Source: Ostreococcus lucimarinus CCE9901
Lineage: Eukaryota; Chlorophyta; Mamiellophyceae; Mamiellales; Bathycoccaceae
NCBI RefSeq assembly: GCF_000092065.1
Contig: NC_009361.1
Coordinates: forward strand, 496,001-560,000
Direction of reading: 5' to 3'
DNA length: 64,000 bases
Below are positions 16,189 to 25,111 of this stretch, piece by piece (position 1 is the stretch's first letter; each line of letters opens with the position of its first letter). The position numbers and the translations under genes are program-made. The notes under the pieces were generated by a model. The model ran no database searches. It saw only the letters and a list, made by a program, of their open reading frames with translations, and was not told the DNA's origin.

Positions 16189-17787
16189 CTAATCCTTCCC
16201 CTTACGTCGCGCAAACAGTGTTTTTTCCTCCGAACAATTCGAAAACAAGTGCTCGACGAACACATCATCGTACCCAGCATCACGACACTGCTCTATGCAC
16301 GTGTCGATTACCTTTAACCAATTTTCTCGGCGTTTGCAAAAGTTCTTCGTCGACATAACCAACCAAGACTCCTTCATCGAGCTGAATTTTGTGGAAAAGT
16401 CGAGTGCAATTCGCAAGCATGCCTCAGGGTGCATGTTTGCGTCGCATACGACTAATCGAAGCTCTCCACTTGCCGTCGATTGTAATCCTTCGCGCACGGT
16501 TTCCACAGCGTCTTCAGCGAGCACTCGCAAGTGCGTCATAGTGGTCGGAAACGGGTTGAGCGTAATCTCTGCCGGGTCGATCGCCCATACGCAACCGGTC
16601 GTCAAACGCTCGCTCAATACTTGCGTCCAACCGCCCGGAGCGGCACCGATGTCTACACAGTTCCAATCGCCTTCAATCGGCACGCGCCCGCGGAGCAACG
16701 CTTCATGAAGTTTGAAGTACGCGCGACACAATGGCTTAACCTCGACGCGATAGTCTTGGAGCTTTAACGGGAAGTAAAACGCCAAATCGTCCATCGACGC
16801 CTCGCCAGCCGGCGGCAATTGCGGGGCGTCTATTTCTGGTAGTACCTGCGTCGGCGCGCTCCCGGTCACCTCCATCGTCTCGTAAATCCCGCTCGTTTTC
16901 CACACTCCTACGTAAGCGCGATCCCATAAGTTAACCGCATCGATGCAATGCGTACAGTCGCGAGTCGTTATACCGCCGCCCAAAGGCTTGCACGCGAGTG
17001 TGTCCCCTCGCGCATCGATAATGCGATCCATGGCGTCGTGAAGTCTTCCTTCGAGCCAGCGCGGCGCGGCGCGCACTCGCGCGTACACCGGCTTCTCTCG
17101 CGTCGCCCCAGACTCTTCGACGCACGCATCGATACACTTCTCTAACCACGCATCCATAGCGCGAATCGCTTCGTCATCCCACTCCAACCCCTCGAACGTC
17201 CTACTCCAACCACCCTCTCGCGGAAACACGAACGTCCGCTTCGTCTTCGCCATCCCGTACGGTTCCTCTCTATACAGCGCTCGCATCGCTCCCGCCGCGC
17301 CGAGCGCGTCACTTTTTATACATATCAGCGCATCCGTGTGTCTCGACAATTTGATTCGCCCCGCCTTAACCACGGCTCGCGGACCTAAAATTCTTCGCGC
17401 GCGCTCGACGTGTCGCGCCGCCATCTCCATGTCCACCATCAAGCACACATCCATCTCCCACGCCTCGCACGGTTCGTGCCTGAGCCAGCAATCGCGCGCG
17501 TCGCCGCGGTCACAAAATCCGTACTTTTCAAACGTCTCGCATCGCGGGCGCGACGGCACGTCGAGGTGCGCGCGCTGACAGTTTGGAAAGTCACAACTCT
17601 TGTCCCGGAGCATGAAGAGTTTACACAGCTCGCGTCCGTCGCTCGCGCGCGGCGTCCGCGGTTTACCAGCCGGCGGACGTATGCCCGCGATGGCGGCGTC
17701 GACGTACCGCGCGTCGTCGCACGGGCGCGACATCGCGCGCGACCGTGTGCGGCGGCGGCGGCGCCGGCCGCAAAAAGTGCGCTTCAT
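16189..17787 (-). CDS. CCCH zinc-finger plus FtsJ/RlmM-like RNA 2'-O-methyltransferase
   Basis: From the ATG at 17787 the protein has 532 residues. ATGs at 17868, 17847 and 17832 are also in frame but lie inside the divergent neighbour. Two CCCH fingers come first: CKLFMLRDKSCDFPNCQRAH (C-x9-C-x4-C-x3-H) and CETFEKYGFCDRGDARDC with WLRH. The C-terminal half is a Rossmann methyltransferase: CRAYFKLHEAL, the SAM loop CVDIGAAPGGWTQVL, an Asp in VVCDANMHP, MSTKNFCKR, and an HLFSN segment like the end of RlmM. The Lys-Asp-Lys triad of 2'-O-methyltransferases is visible. It probably methylates rRNA or snRNA; the target is unknown. Confidence 0.8.
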   Translation of the reverse strand: MKRTFCGRRRRRRTRSRAMSRPCDDARYVDAAIAGIRPPAGKPRTPRASDGRELCKLFMLRDKSCDFPNCQRAHLDVPSRPRCETFEKYGFCDRGDARDCWLRHEPCEAWEMDVCLMVDMEMAARHVERARRILGPRAVVKAGRIKLSRHTDALICIKSDALGAAGAMRALYREEPYGMAKTKRTFVFPREGGWSRTFEGLEWDDEAIRAMDAWLEKCIDACVEESGATREKPVYARVRAAPRWLEGRLHDAMDRIIDARGDTLACKPLGGGITTRDCTHCIDAVNLWDRAYVGVWKTSGIYETMEVTGSAPTQVLPEIDAPQLPPAGEASMDDLAFYFPLKLQDYRVEVKPLCRAYFKLHEALLRGRVPIEGDWNCVDIGAAPGGWTQVLSERLTTGCVWAIDPAEITLNPFPTTMTHLRVLAEDAVETVREGLQSTASGELRLVVCDANMHPEACLRIALDFSTKFSSMKESWLVMSTKNFCKRRENWLKVIDTCIEQCRDAGYDDVFVEHLFSNCSEEKTLFARRKGKD

Positions 17788-17830
17788 CGCACCACCGCTC
17801 GGGACGGCGACCGCACAGCGCCGCGGCGGC

Positions 17831-18919
17831 ATGGCGACGCGCGTCATCGCGCCCGGCGGTGCGCGCATTTATGCGCGACGCGCGCGCATCGCGCTCGTCG
17901 CGCGCGGCCGCGGCATCGCGCGATGCGCGGCGGTTGAAGATGAATCAGCGCTGAGCGCGAGCGCGAGTCCCGAGGCGTGCGCGCGGCGCGTGCGCGACGG
18001 CGACGCCACGCTGATTTGCGGCGAGGGCGACTTTTCCTTCGCGCTCGCGTTCGCCACGGCCGCGAGCGCGAACGCGCGCATCGTCGCCACTTCGCTCGCG
18101 GCGAGAGAGGAAGTCGTCGAGGCGTGGCGCGGCGGCGACAACGTGGACGCGCTGCGTAAGCGCCCGAACTGTCGAGTCGAACACGGCGTCGACGCGACGA
18201 CGCTCTCGACGACGTTCGCGAAAGAAACGTTCGATCGCGTGTTGTTTAATTTTCCGCACATTCCGGGGAAGGCGAAGATGGATAGGAATCGAGAGTTGTT
18301 GGCGGCGTATTTGCGCGAGGCGCTGCGCGTCGCGCCGAACGGCTTCGTGGAGTGCGCGTTGGCGCCCGGGCAAGGCGGAACGCTTGTGGACGGTGAAAAT
18401 AGGAGAGAGTATGGAAATTCATGGCAGTGTTACACGCACGGCGCGGAAAATGGCGCGTTGCTCGTGGAGGCGGTTCGGTTTGAAGACGCCGCGTGGCGCG
18501 CGCGAGGATACGAATCGCGCGGGCACTGGCGAGGCTTACGAGCGGAGCGCGGATTTCTCACCGAGGGCGGCGTCGTGCATGTATTTTGCGCTGAATCCCG
18601 CGCGCGCGAGCTTGGATTAGAGTGCGATCACTGCGTCCCGTTCACGCGCGACGTGAGCGTGTGGGCGAGCGCCGCCGACGACGATTCGGCTTTGACGGTT
18701 CGGCGCGCGTTCGAGCGCGCGTGCGGCGATTTCGACGCGCGCGTATCGAGCGTCGAACGCATCGATGAGTGGCGCGATGATAGCGGACGGACGAGCGAAA
18801 CGTTCCGAGTGGAGTACGCGTCGAGAACTATGGCTCTGACGCGAGCGCGCGTCAATGCGTGGAACGACGCGGCGCGAAACGCGCTCGGCGATCGACTGCG
18901 CGGGGTCGCCCCGACGTAA
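17831..18919 (+). CDS. BMT5-like rRNA uridine-N3 methyltransferase domain fused to FDX-ACB domain
   Basis: The protein has 362 residues. The N-terminal 35 are basic and Ala-rich, compatible with organelle import. A DUF2431/BMT5-like Rossmann domain begins ATLICGEGDFSFALAFA and contains FDRVLFNFPHIPGK, both signatures of yeast Bmt5-type 25S rRNA m3U methyltransferases. From about residue 265, VPFTRDVSVWAS and the final 90 residues match the ferredoxin-fold anticodon-binding domain of phenylalanyl-tRNA synthetase. The same two-domain layout is known in animal FDXACB1. RNA modification is likely; the substrate is not known. Its ATG is 43 bases from the preferred start of the divergent FtsJ-type gene. 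Confidence 0.82.
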   Translation: MATRVIAPGGARIYARRARIALVARGRGIARCAAVEDESALSASASPEACARRVRDGDATLICGEGDFSFALAFATAASANARIVATSLAAREEVVEAWRGGDNVDALRKRPNCRVEHGVDATTLSTTFAKETFDRVLFNFPHIPGKAKMDRNRELLAAYLREALRVAPNGFVECALAPGQGGTLVDGENRREYGNSWQCYTHGAENGALLVEAVRFEDAAWRARGYESRGHWRGLRAERGFLTEGGVVHVFCAESRARELGLECDHCVPFTRDVSVWASAADDDSALTVRRAFERACGDFDARVSSVERIDEWRDDSGRTSETFRVEYASRTMALTRARVNAWNDAARNALGDRLRGVAPT

Positions 18920-18986
18920 CGTTCTTTCGTTGTACTATTTGTAACATTACCCCTTCTGTCCGGTCGTATTAATCCTCGAAGCACCT

Positions 18987-19811
18987 TCATCTCGCCACGA
19001 GCGTCGGCGGAGCCGGAAGCCGATACGAGTAGTCGCCTTCGAGGTCTAAATCTCTCCCCCCCTCGCCGCCGTTCCGCACGCGCACCACTTCAATCTCAAA
19101 CAGCAACGGACCGTCGCGATAATTTTCCATCCGCCTCTTCGCCGCGAACGTGTCCGGCTGCGGAAAAACGTCGTCGTCGACCCATCCCAAGTTTGGAGGC
19201 ACCAGAATTCGCCGTATCCCGCCCTTACGCATCCCCACCACGCACGGCGTGACCGCTCGCGGAAGCTTCGTCGCCCCCAGCGTCGCCGTCTCGAAATCTC
19301 CCACGTCGTCCCTCCCCTCGTAGCCGTATCCGCGACCGTACAACAGAATCGGCGTCCCGCCGCTCGAAAACTTAAAGTACGCCCCCGACGACAGTCTGTA
19401 CACCTTGAACGCGAAATCGACGCGCGACCCCGCGACGGCTTCCTCGCCCTCCTCGCCCGCGGCGTACTCGCGATACCGCAACCCGGATCGAAGCGTCGTC
19501 GTCGGCGCGTCGTCGTCGAGCTCGGCGTCCTTTTCGTCTCGCATCGCCTCCGCGCGTCGCATCGCCGCGACGCGCGCGTCGTACGTCTCCCTGCTTCTCG
19601 CCGTCGACGTCGGCGGCGGTTTCCCGAGTCCGTACGCCTCCGCGCGCGGCGTCTCGAGCGCGCGCGTCACCGCGACCGTCGCCGCCGTCGTCATCAACCG
19701 TCGCCTCGACGCGCCTTCGCTCGCGCGCGTCGCCGCGCGCGTCGCCGCGCGCGTCGTCGAGCGTCGCGTCGACGCGCCCGCGTTCGTCCGCGACGCCGCG
19801 CGCGTCCGCAT
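18987..19811 (-). CDS. FKBP-type peptidyl-prolyl isomerase, probably thylakoid lumen
   Basis: The protein has 274 residues from the ATG at 19811. Residues 1-37 are a basic plastid transit peptide. [16 protein letters not shown], ending AEA before YGL, resembles a twin-arginine lumenal signal with an AxA cleavage site. The FKBP core begins [14 protein letters not shown], continues [11 protein letters not shown] and [17 protein letters not shown], and ends [10 protein letters not shown]. Many lumenal FKBPs of plants lack several active-site residues, so catalysis is uncertain here. The closest plant subgroup was not resolved by eye. It is divergent from LSM5, 96 bases away. Confidence 0.85.
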   Translation of the reverse strand: MRTRAASRTNAGASTRRSTTRAATRAATRASEGASRRRLMTTAATVAVTRALETPRAEAYGLGKPPPTSTARSRETYDARVAAMRRAEAMRDEKDAELDDDAPTTTLRSGLRYREYAAGEEGEEAVAGSRVDFAFKVYRLSSGAYFKFSSGGTPILLYGRGYGYEGRDDVGDFETATLGATKLPRAVTPCVVGMRKGGIRRILVPPNLGWVDDDVFPQPDTFAAKRRMENYRDGPLLFEIEVVRVRNGGEGGRDLDLEGDYSYRLPAPPTLVAR

Positions 19812-19907
19812 CGCCGCGCGTCGCGCGCCGTCGTCTCGCGCGCGATCGAATCGTCGCGATCGATCGACGCCATTCCGTCGCGCGCGCGCGGATTCGACGC
19901 TCGAGCG

Positions 19908-20189
19908 ATGGCGCTCCCGGCCAAGGCGGCGAACGCGAACCCGTCGCTGGTGCTGCCGTCCGAGCTCGTCGAGCGGTGCGTCGGGAGCCCGCTGTGGGTG
20001 CTCATGAAGAGCGAGCGAGAGTTGGTCGGGACGCTGCGAGGCTTCGACGTGTACGTCAACATGGTGCTCGAGGACGTCACGGAGTACGAGACGACGGCGG
20101 AGGGACGGCGGGTGACGGGGCGGTTGGATCAGATCCTGCTGAACGGGAACAACATCGCGATGCTGGTGCCGGGGGGGGGGCCGGAGTAG
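19908..20189 (+). CDS. LSM5: LSM5, U6 snRNA-associated Sm-like protein
   Basis: The protein has 93 residues with both Sm motifs: [20 protein letters not shown] then [19 protein letters not shown], and [17 protein letters not shown] at the end. The asparagine in [12 protein letters not shown] is characteristic of LSM5. The LSM2-8 ring binds the U6 3' end in the nucleus and LSM1-7 promotes mRNA decapping in the cytoplasm. The gene ends with a run of ten G (20171-20180) that encodes Gly just before the final Pro-Glu. Confidence 0.94.
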   Translation: MALPAKAANANPSLVLPSELVERCVGSPLWVLMKSERELVGTLRGFDVYVNMVLEDVTEYETTAEGRRVTGRLDQILLNGNNIAMLVPGGGPE

Positions 20190-20337
20190 GGACGGCGCGG
20201 CGGATCGCAAAGCGCGACGCGCGGAGTAGAGAAACGAACGGTAGATTTTAATCGGATGCGACGAGCGATCGATCGGATGCGTGGATTGGTTTCGTGACGA
20301 CGCGATGCGATGGCGTTACGCGGCGCGGTGTCGGACC

Positions 20338-23310
20338 TCAGGGGGGCGCGACGTCGGCGGCGAGCGGGACGCGCGCGCGGGCGTCGGACCAAATCGCGTC
20401 TGCGCTCTTGTTTGCCGCGGAATTTGATTTCCTGCACGCGACTTTGACTGTTTTTAGCCGCGCGTTGTTTCGATCGAACTCGCGCTCGACGCGTGTCGCG
20501 CGCGAGCGAATCGCCTCTAGAACCTTGAGCGCGGTGTCCACGCCGACGTTGGCCTCGCGCACTTCGCCCATGATGTCGCTCAGGCGTGTCTCCGCGGCTT
20601 CGAGCTGCGCTTTGAGCGAGCTCACCTTGCGTTCGCGACGCTCGGCGTTGCTCGTTTTCGTTTTGTGCTTGCGCTTGGCGATTTCCCACATGCGCAACGC
20701 CGCGGATTCCGCCGCCGACGCGTGCACGACTTTGTGCGACGTCATCGTCGCTTGCTCTTCTGTACTGAGCATTAAGCTCCGCATCTTGTTCTTGTTCGCT
20801 TCAATCTTTTCCAGTCGTTCGCGCTCGAACGGGGTCAGCACGTTCGTGATCTCGTCGCGCATCTTTTCCCACTCGACGCGTAAACCCGGGAAGTGCTTGC
20901 TGAGAATCTTTTGTTCCTTTTGCCGCCGCTCGCGACACGGTTCCCAGTTACACGGACACCCGAGTCCGTGAAGCTTACCACCGCTCTGAAGAAACTCATT
21001 TGTTCGTTCTTCTCTCTCACGGATCTCGCTGTACTCATCCACCCGCGTGCTTTGATTCGCCAGAGCGCCGTCGAGCGGCGTCAGAGACTCTTGCTCGTCG
21101 ACGGCTTCGACAGAGGATCCCGCGCGCGTTTCCGCAGCGTACACGCCGACGGGGCCTTTCGTGCCCTCAACTTTTGACGCAACTAAAACTGTATTTGTCT
21201 CCGCCTTGGCTACTGAAAACGCAGCGATTTCTGTCTTCGTCAGCGGAGTGCTGCAGCCCATCGGAAACGAATCGCGGCACTGCCAAACCTTGGATTTGCG
21301 CGCCTTTAACATTTGATCAAACGGAATCTCGCGCCATCGGTCGCAGACATCGCATGCGATCCAACTGTCGCGATAGTCTTCGCACGCCACTCGGTGAAGC
21401 CGGGTGGTGAGTTCGATGAACGGCGGGCTTTTCACGAATTTGCCGTCGACGGGAATGTTAAACTCGCCGGCGGCGTGGAATTCGTCGTGAAAGCGGCTAT
21501 AAATATCAGCCTGTTGCGGATGCGTTGGGGACACGATGCAAAACACACAAATCCCGAATCCTATCGGACAGTTCGAATAGTCTTTGAACTGCACCGCCTT
21601 GCGCCGCAGGTGAATGCGAGGAAAAGGCAGAAGGCGTTGGAAGTAGCTCGTGTCGGTAGAGTTTCGGCACACGAGGATGATGCCAGGGCAATGTTCCCAC
21701 TCCACTTCGTTGATCGCTCGATTGATAAACCGCCATTGCACCTGGGCTTCGTATGGAGGGTTCACCAAGACGTGATAACCTGCCCACGGGTTAGACATCT
21801 TCAGTCCATCGTCCTTCTTGTCGTAACATTTTTCTGCGGGAATGTTTGGCCTGAGATGCGAATTCGTGCACGGGTCGAGTAAACCTTTGATGAGCGGCGC
21901 TTCAATCGTAGGGAGATCGAGTCCAAACACTTTACACGCGCCGTGAACTATCCAATCTGGCGTTAATCCGACTTTCATCGACTCCAGCGCTTGTACATTT
22001 GCCTTGTTCGTCGCCTCGGCGTCCGACTCTTCGTCGCTCGACGAACTCGCATCCGATGTCGACCACGGATCGGACCATTCTTCAACTTCGGCCGCATCTG
22101 CGCACCGAAGCGCCTTCAGCGCGCTCCCACGTGATTTTCGTCTCGATGCGGACTCGTTATACCATAGTAGCATACCTTCGCGGTACGAAGATTGCCTTTG
22201 GGCGTCGTACGGCGCTAAATCTTCCTTGGACGCCCACTCAAAGCAGTTGCTACCGAATAACTTGACGAGAGCCAAACTGCCCTCGGGTTTGATGTCAAGA
22301 AGATCGTACGCGTTTGCGCACTGTCGAAGCTTCCACGTGCGACCGGGCCACCACTGTCCTTTGTGGGTCGAGCGCAATCGCACCCAAACAATCATACCGG
22401 GTGGGAATTCCGTCAACTCGGCGTCTCGGCGCTTGATAAAACGCGAATCCGGCCGGCGCTCTCGCCTGGGCTTTTGTGTGTTCGCCGCTCCACTCTGCAC
22501 CGATGACGGTGTCGTCGTCGCGGCCTTTTTCGGCGTCTTCGTGACTTTTTTAGTGTATTTGCTCTTAGGAGCGAGCGAGCCAGCGGAGCTCTGGTCCGGT
22601 ATCGGCGTCATCGGCGCCGGCGTCGCCGGCTCATCTACTACGCAGTCGGTCGATCCCGCCGCGCGCGCGCCAACTTTATCCTTTATCGTTGCCGGCGCGC
22701 TCCTCGTCGCCTCGTCCCCATCCATCGCCGGGACATCGACGCTCAACCCCATCGTCCTCGTCTTCGCCGGCGCCCGCCCCCCGCGCGGCGTCTCCCCAAC
22801 CGTCGCCGGCGCCGACTTTTCCATCCGTTTCGATCCCGCGTCCGACCTCTCCGCGCCGACCGCGATCGCTCGCGCCCTCATTTCTCCGCCCACCGCCGCC
22901 TCGCCGCGTCCATCACCCCCCCCCCGCGCCCGCTTCGTTCCGCTCGGCGTTCGCTCGCCGCGCTCGCGCTCGGCGCGTCGCCGCCTGCACGCTCGACTCT
23001 GCGCGTTCTTCTTCGCCCTCGCCAGCTCCCGCGCCGTCGCGCCGTCGTCATCGCGCGTCGTCGTCGTCACCGCGACCGCGTCGTCGTCGTCGCGCGTCCG
23101 CGCGCGCCCTCCCGAGCGCACGGCGACGCGCTGCGTCGGCCAGTGGAGGCGAAACGCGCGCGAGGGCGCGACGCCATCGGCGTCGTCGCGCGGCGCGCGC
23201 GCGCCCGCGGGCGGTCTCGACGCGCGAGACGCGCGGCCGTTGAGCTCGGCGTTGAGCGCGCGCGCGAGTTCGACGCTCGCGAGGTCGTCGGGCGACGCGC
23301 GCGCGGACAT
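20338..23310 (-). CDS. PWWP - Dam-type DNA adenine methyltransferase - CW zinc finger protein
   Basis: From the ATG at 23310 the protein has 990 residues; the frame further upstream has no ATG. Residues 1-295 are basic and disordered. A PWWP domain lies near 300-400 (FPPGMIVWVRL, QWWPGRTWKL). A Dam (N6-adenine) methyltransferase domain lies near 450-640: LTPDWIVHGACKVFGLD, GLLDPCTN and the catalytic VLVNPPYEAQVQW, then ILVCRNSTDTSYFQRLLPF. A CW zinc finger lies near 650-690 (WIACDVCDRWREIPFDQM, VWQC, GCSTP). A coiled coil occupies about 790-930. PWWP and CW domains read histone methylation, and the NPPY motif marks a DNA amino-methyltransferase. Together they suggest chromatin-guided 6mA deposition, which is inference. 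Confidence 0.85.
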   Translation of the reverse strand: MSARASPDDLASVELARALNAELNGRASRASRPPAGARAPRDDADGVAPSRAFRLHWPTQRVAVRSGGRARTRDDDDAVAVTTTTRDDDGATARELARAKKNAQSRACRRRRAERERGERTPSGTKRARGGGDGRGEAAVGGEMRARAIAVGAERSDAGSKRMEKSAPATVGETPRGGRAPAKTRTMGLSVDVPAMDGDEATRSAPATIKDKVGARAAGSTDCVVDEPATPAPMTPIPDQSSAGSLAPKSKYTKKVTKTPKKAATTTPSSVQSGAANTQKPRRERRPDSRFIKRRDAELTEFPPGMIVWVRLRSTHKGQWWPGRTWKLRQCANAYDLLDIKPEGSLALVKLFGSNCFEWASKEDLAPYDAQRQSSYREGMLLWYNESASRRKSRGSALKALRCADAAEVEEWSDPWSTSDASSSSDEESDAEATNKANVQALESMKVGLTPDWIVHGACKVFGLDLPTIEAPLIKGLLDPCTNSHLRPNIPAEKCYDKKDDGLKMSNPWAGYHVLVNPPYEAQVQWRFINRAINEVEWEHCPGIILVCRNSTDTSYFQRLLPFPRIHLRRKAVQFKDYSNCPIGFGICVFCIVSPTHPQQADIYSRFHDEFHAAGEFNIPVDGKFVKSPPFIELTTRLHRVACEDYRDSWIACDVCDRWREIPFDQMLKARKSKVWQCRDSFPMGCSTPLTKTEIAAFSVAKAETNTVLVASKVEGTKGPVGVYAAETRAGSSVEAVDEQESLTPLDGALANQSTRVDEYSEIREREERTNEFLQSGGKLHGLGCPCNWEPCRERRQKEQKILSKHFPGLRVEWEKMRDEITNVLTPFERERLEKIEANKNKMRSLMLSTEEQATMTSHKVVHASAAESAALRMWEIAKRKHKTKTSNAERRERKVSSLKAQLEAAETRLSDIMGEVREANVGVDTALKVLEAIRSRATRVEREFDRNNARLKTVKVACRKSNSAANKSADAIWSDARARVPLAADVAPP

Positions 23311-23460
23311 TCGCGCGCCGATGTGCGCCACGTCAGCGCGAGGCGACGAGTGGATGACGGAGGACGGCGCTCGAAAGTGTGGTGAAAAATACAACGCGCG
23401 CGGAGGTTCGAGCGCGTGATGCGGTGGTGTCGGCGCGCGAGCGAGCGCGCGGTGGGATGA

Positions 23461-24669
23461 CTACGGTCCGGGCGATGCGGACGACGACGAAGACGGCGTC
23501 GCGGCGGTGTCGGACGAAGGCTTTGCGGATTTACGGTCGCGGCGGCGATCCGCCGGCGGCGGCGACGGCGGACCGGCGCGCGAGCGAGCGCCGCGATCTT
23601 GACACCAGCAGTAGAATCGAGTCGTGTGCGCGGCGCCATCGTGGTCGACGGTGCGACGTAAGAGCTCGATACCGGCGTTGGGGTCGCTCGTGGCGTCGTC
23701 GGGGACGACGACGGGGCGGTCCTTGAGCGTGATGTCGAACCAGCGCTTCGCGACGCCGTGATCTCTGCGCTTCGCGGCTTGGTACAGGCGCATGGAGATT
23801 CTGGCGTCGACGCAAGGGTCGTGCGCCTCACCTTCTTCTTGAATTTTCTCTCCCAAGAATTGCTCGGCGAGCGCGCGAAGCTTGAACGGCAGGTGCGTGT
23901 GGCGAAGATAGAGTGGAAATTGCGCCGTGTCTCGCCGCATTCCCTTCTTCCATTTGATGTCCAATACCTCGAGATCGTGCTCGACGGAGTGACCAATCAA
24001 CAAGTGCTTGACACCGACGTGCTCTCGTCGAGTCTGAACCGCCTTGCCGAGCAAAATTTGCACCACTATCGCTCTCACGCGCTCGAGCGACGGCGCGTCG
24101 GCGAGCTTCTCTGGCGTCGCCCCCGTCAATTCTTCTCGATAATCCGTGACTTCTTCCCCGGGATTCACCCAAGTGTGAAGTAATATCTCACCACTAGATC
24201 CTACAACGCACACGCGCGCGCACGCGTGTTTTTCACCCGCCTCACCGACGCCCACGAATTCGCAATCGAGCGCCACGCACGGCCAGTCGTCCACGTCGTC
24301 GTCCGCGTCCTCCGTCTCGCGAAAGATGCACGCGTGACTCGCCGTCGCCTCATCATCTTGAAATATTTCATAGCACCTCTCACACCCTGCCCGCTTATAC
24401 GCCTCCGCACACGACGCCTTGGGCAAATTCCCGACCAAATGTTGTCTCAGCGTGTCGTACGACGGAAAGTGTCGTCCGCACGCGTTGCACACGGCGTCGT
24501 GCGCGCTGTGCTGCACCAGCTTCCAGTGCGCCTCCAACGCGGTCGAATCCGCAAAGAATTTATGACAACACGCGCACGGTTTCTTCTGCGTCCGTTTCGT
24601 CGCCACTTTAAGTCCACACGCACCGAAATGACTCGACACCTCCGCCACCGTCGCGTCCGCGTCGCCCAT
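23461..24669 (-). CDS. REXO4/ISG20-type DEDDh 3'-5' exonuclease with zinc fingers
   Basis: The protein has 402 residues. Two C2H2-like fingers come first (CACCHKFFADSTALEAHW and CNACGRHFPSYDTLRQH), then a further Cys pair. The exonuclease domain spans about 130-310 with all DEDDh motifs: ALDCEFVGVG (Exo I), LIGHSVEHDLEVLD (Exo II) and EGEAHDPCVDARISMRLY (Exo III with the general-base His). Homologs trim rRNA and other structured RNAs, mostly in the nucleolus. The C-terminal 60 residues are Ser/Pro-rich. The 442-base divergent gap to COG7 is its promoter region. Confidence 0.87.
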   Translation of the reverse strand: MGDADATVAEVSSHFGACGLKVATKRTQKKPCACCHKFFADSTALEAHWKLVQHSAHDAVCNACGRHFPSYDTLRQHLVGNLPKASCAEAYKRAGCERCYEIFQDDEATASHACIFRETEDADDDVDDWPCVALDCEFVGVGEAGEKHACARVCVVGSSGEILLHTWVNPGEEVTDYREELTGATPEKLADAPSLERVRAIVVQILLGKAVQTRREHVGVKHLLIGHSVEHDLEVLDIKWKKGMRRDTAQFPLYLRHTHLPFKLRALAEQFLGEKIQEEGEAHDPCVDARISMRLYQAAKRRDHGVAKRWFDITLKDRPVVVPDDATSDPNAGIELLRRTVDHDGAAHTTRFYCWCQDRGARSRAGPPSPPPADRRRDRKSAKPSSDTAATPSSSSSASPGP

Positions 24670-25111
24670 CCTTATCTGCTCGATTCGTCTCTCACGCGCC
24701 CTCTCCCGCGCTCGACCGCGTCTCGCGCGTCCGCGACCGCGCCGTCGCGCGCGTGCGCGTTCGACGCGTCTCCTCTCTCTCGCGCGCGCCGATCGACCGC
24801 GCGGTCGCGTCGCGCGGCGTCCGTTCGCGCGCGGTCGCGTCGCCGATCGGTCACCGGCGCGCTCGGCGTCGCGCGCGCGCGCGCGCGCGCCCGCGCGTCG
24901 GCGCCGCGCGGGCGTGCGCGTCGACGGCGACGCGACGGGACGCCGACGACGCCGACGACGCGCGCGCGCGCGTCAACGAATGCGGACCCGCGACGTGCTG
25001 TCGCCGTTCGGTCGAACAATCCGCAGAGCGCGACGACGCGTCCGCGCGACGCGAGACGAGTCGCGCGCGAAGAGACGCGCGCGAACGATCGCGCGCGAAG
25101 AGACGCGCTCG
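24670..25111. promoter_or_regulatory. Divergent intergenic region between REXO4-like gene and COG7
   Basis: The 442 bases have no gene I support. They are extremely GC-rich, with runs of CG dinucleotides (a CGCGCG tract near 24868-24892). The COG7 frame remains open upstream to about 24914, but the added residues are arginine-rich low complexity. It must hold both promoters; I see no clear TATA element. Confidence 0.5.

Noticed and set aside
24868-24892. CG dinucleotide tract as a Z-DNA or repeat element of note
   Set aside because: CG runs of this kind are scattered through the window and follow from base composition.
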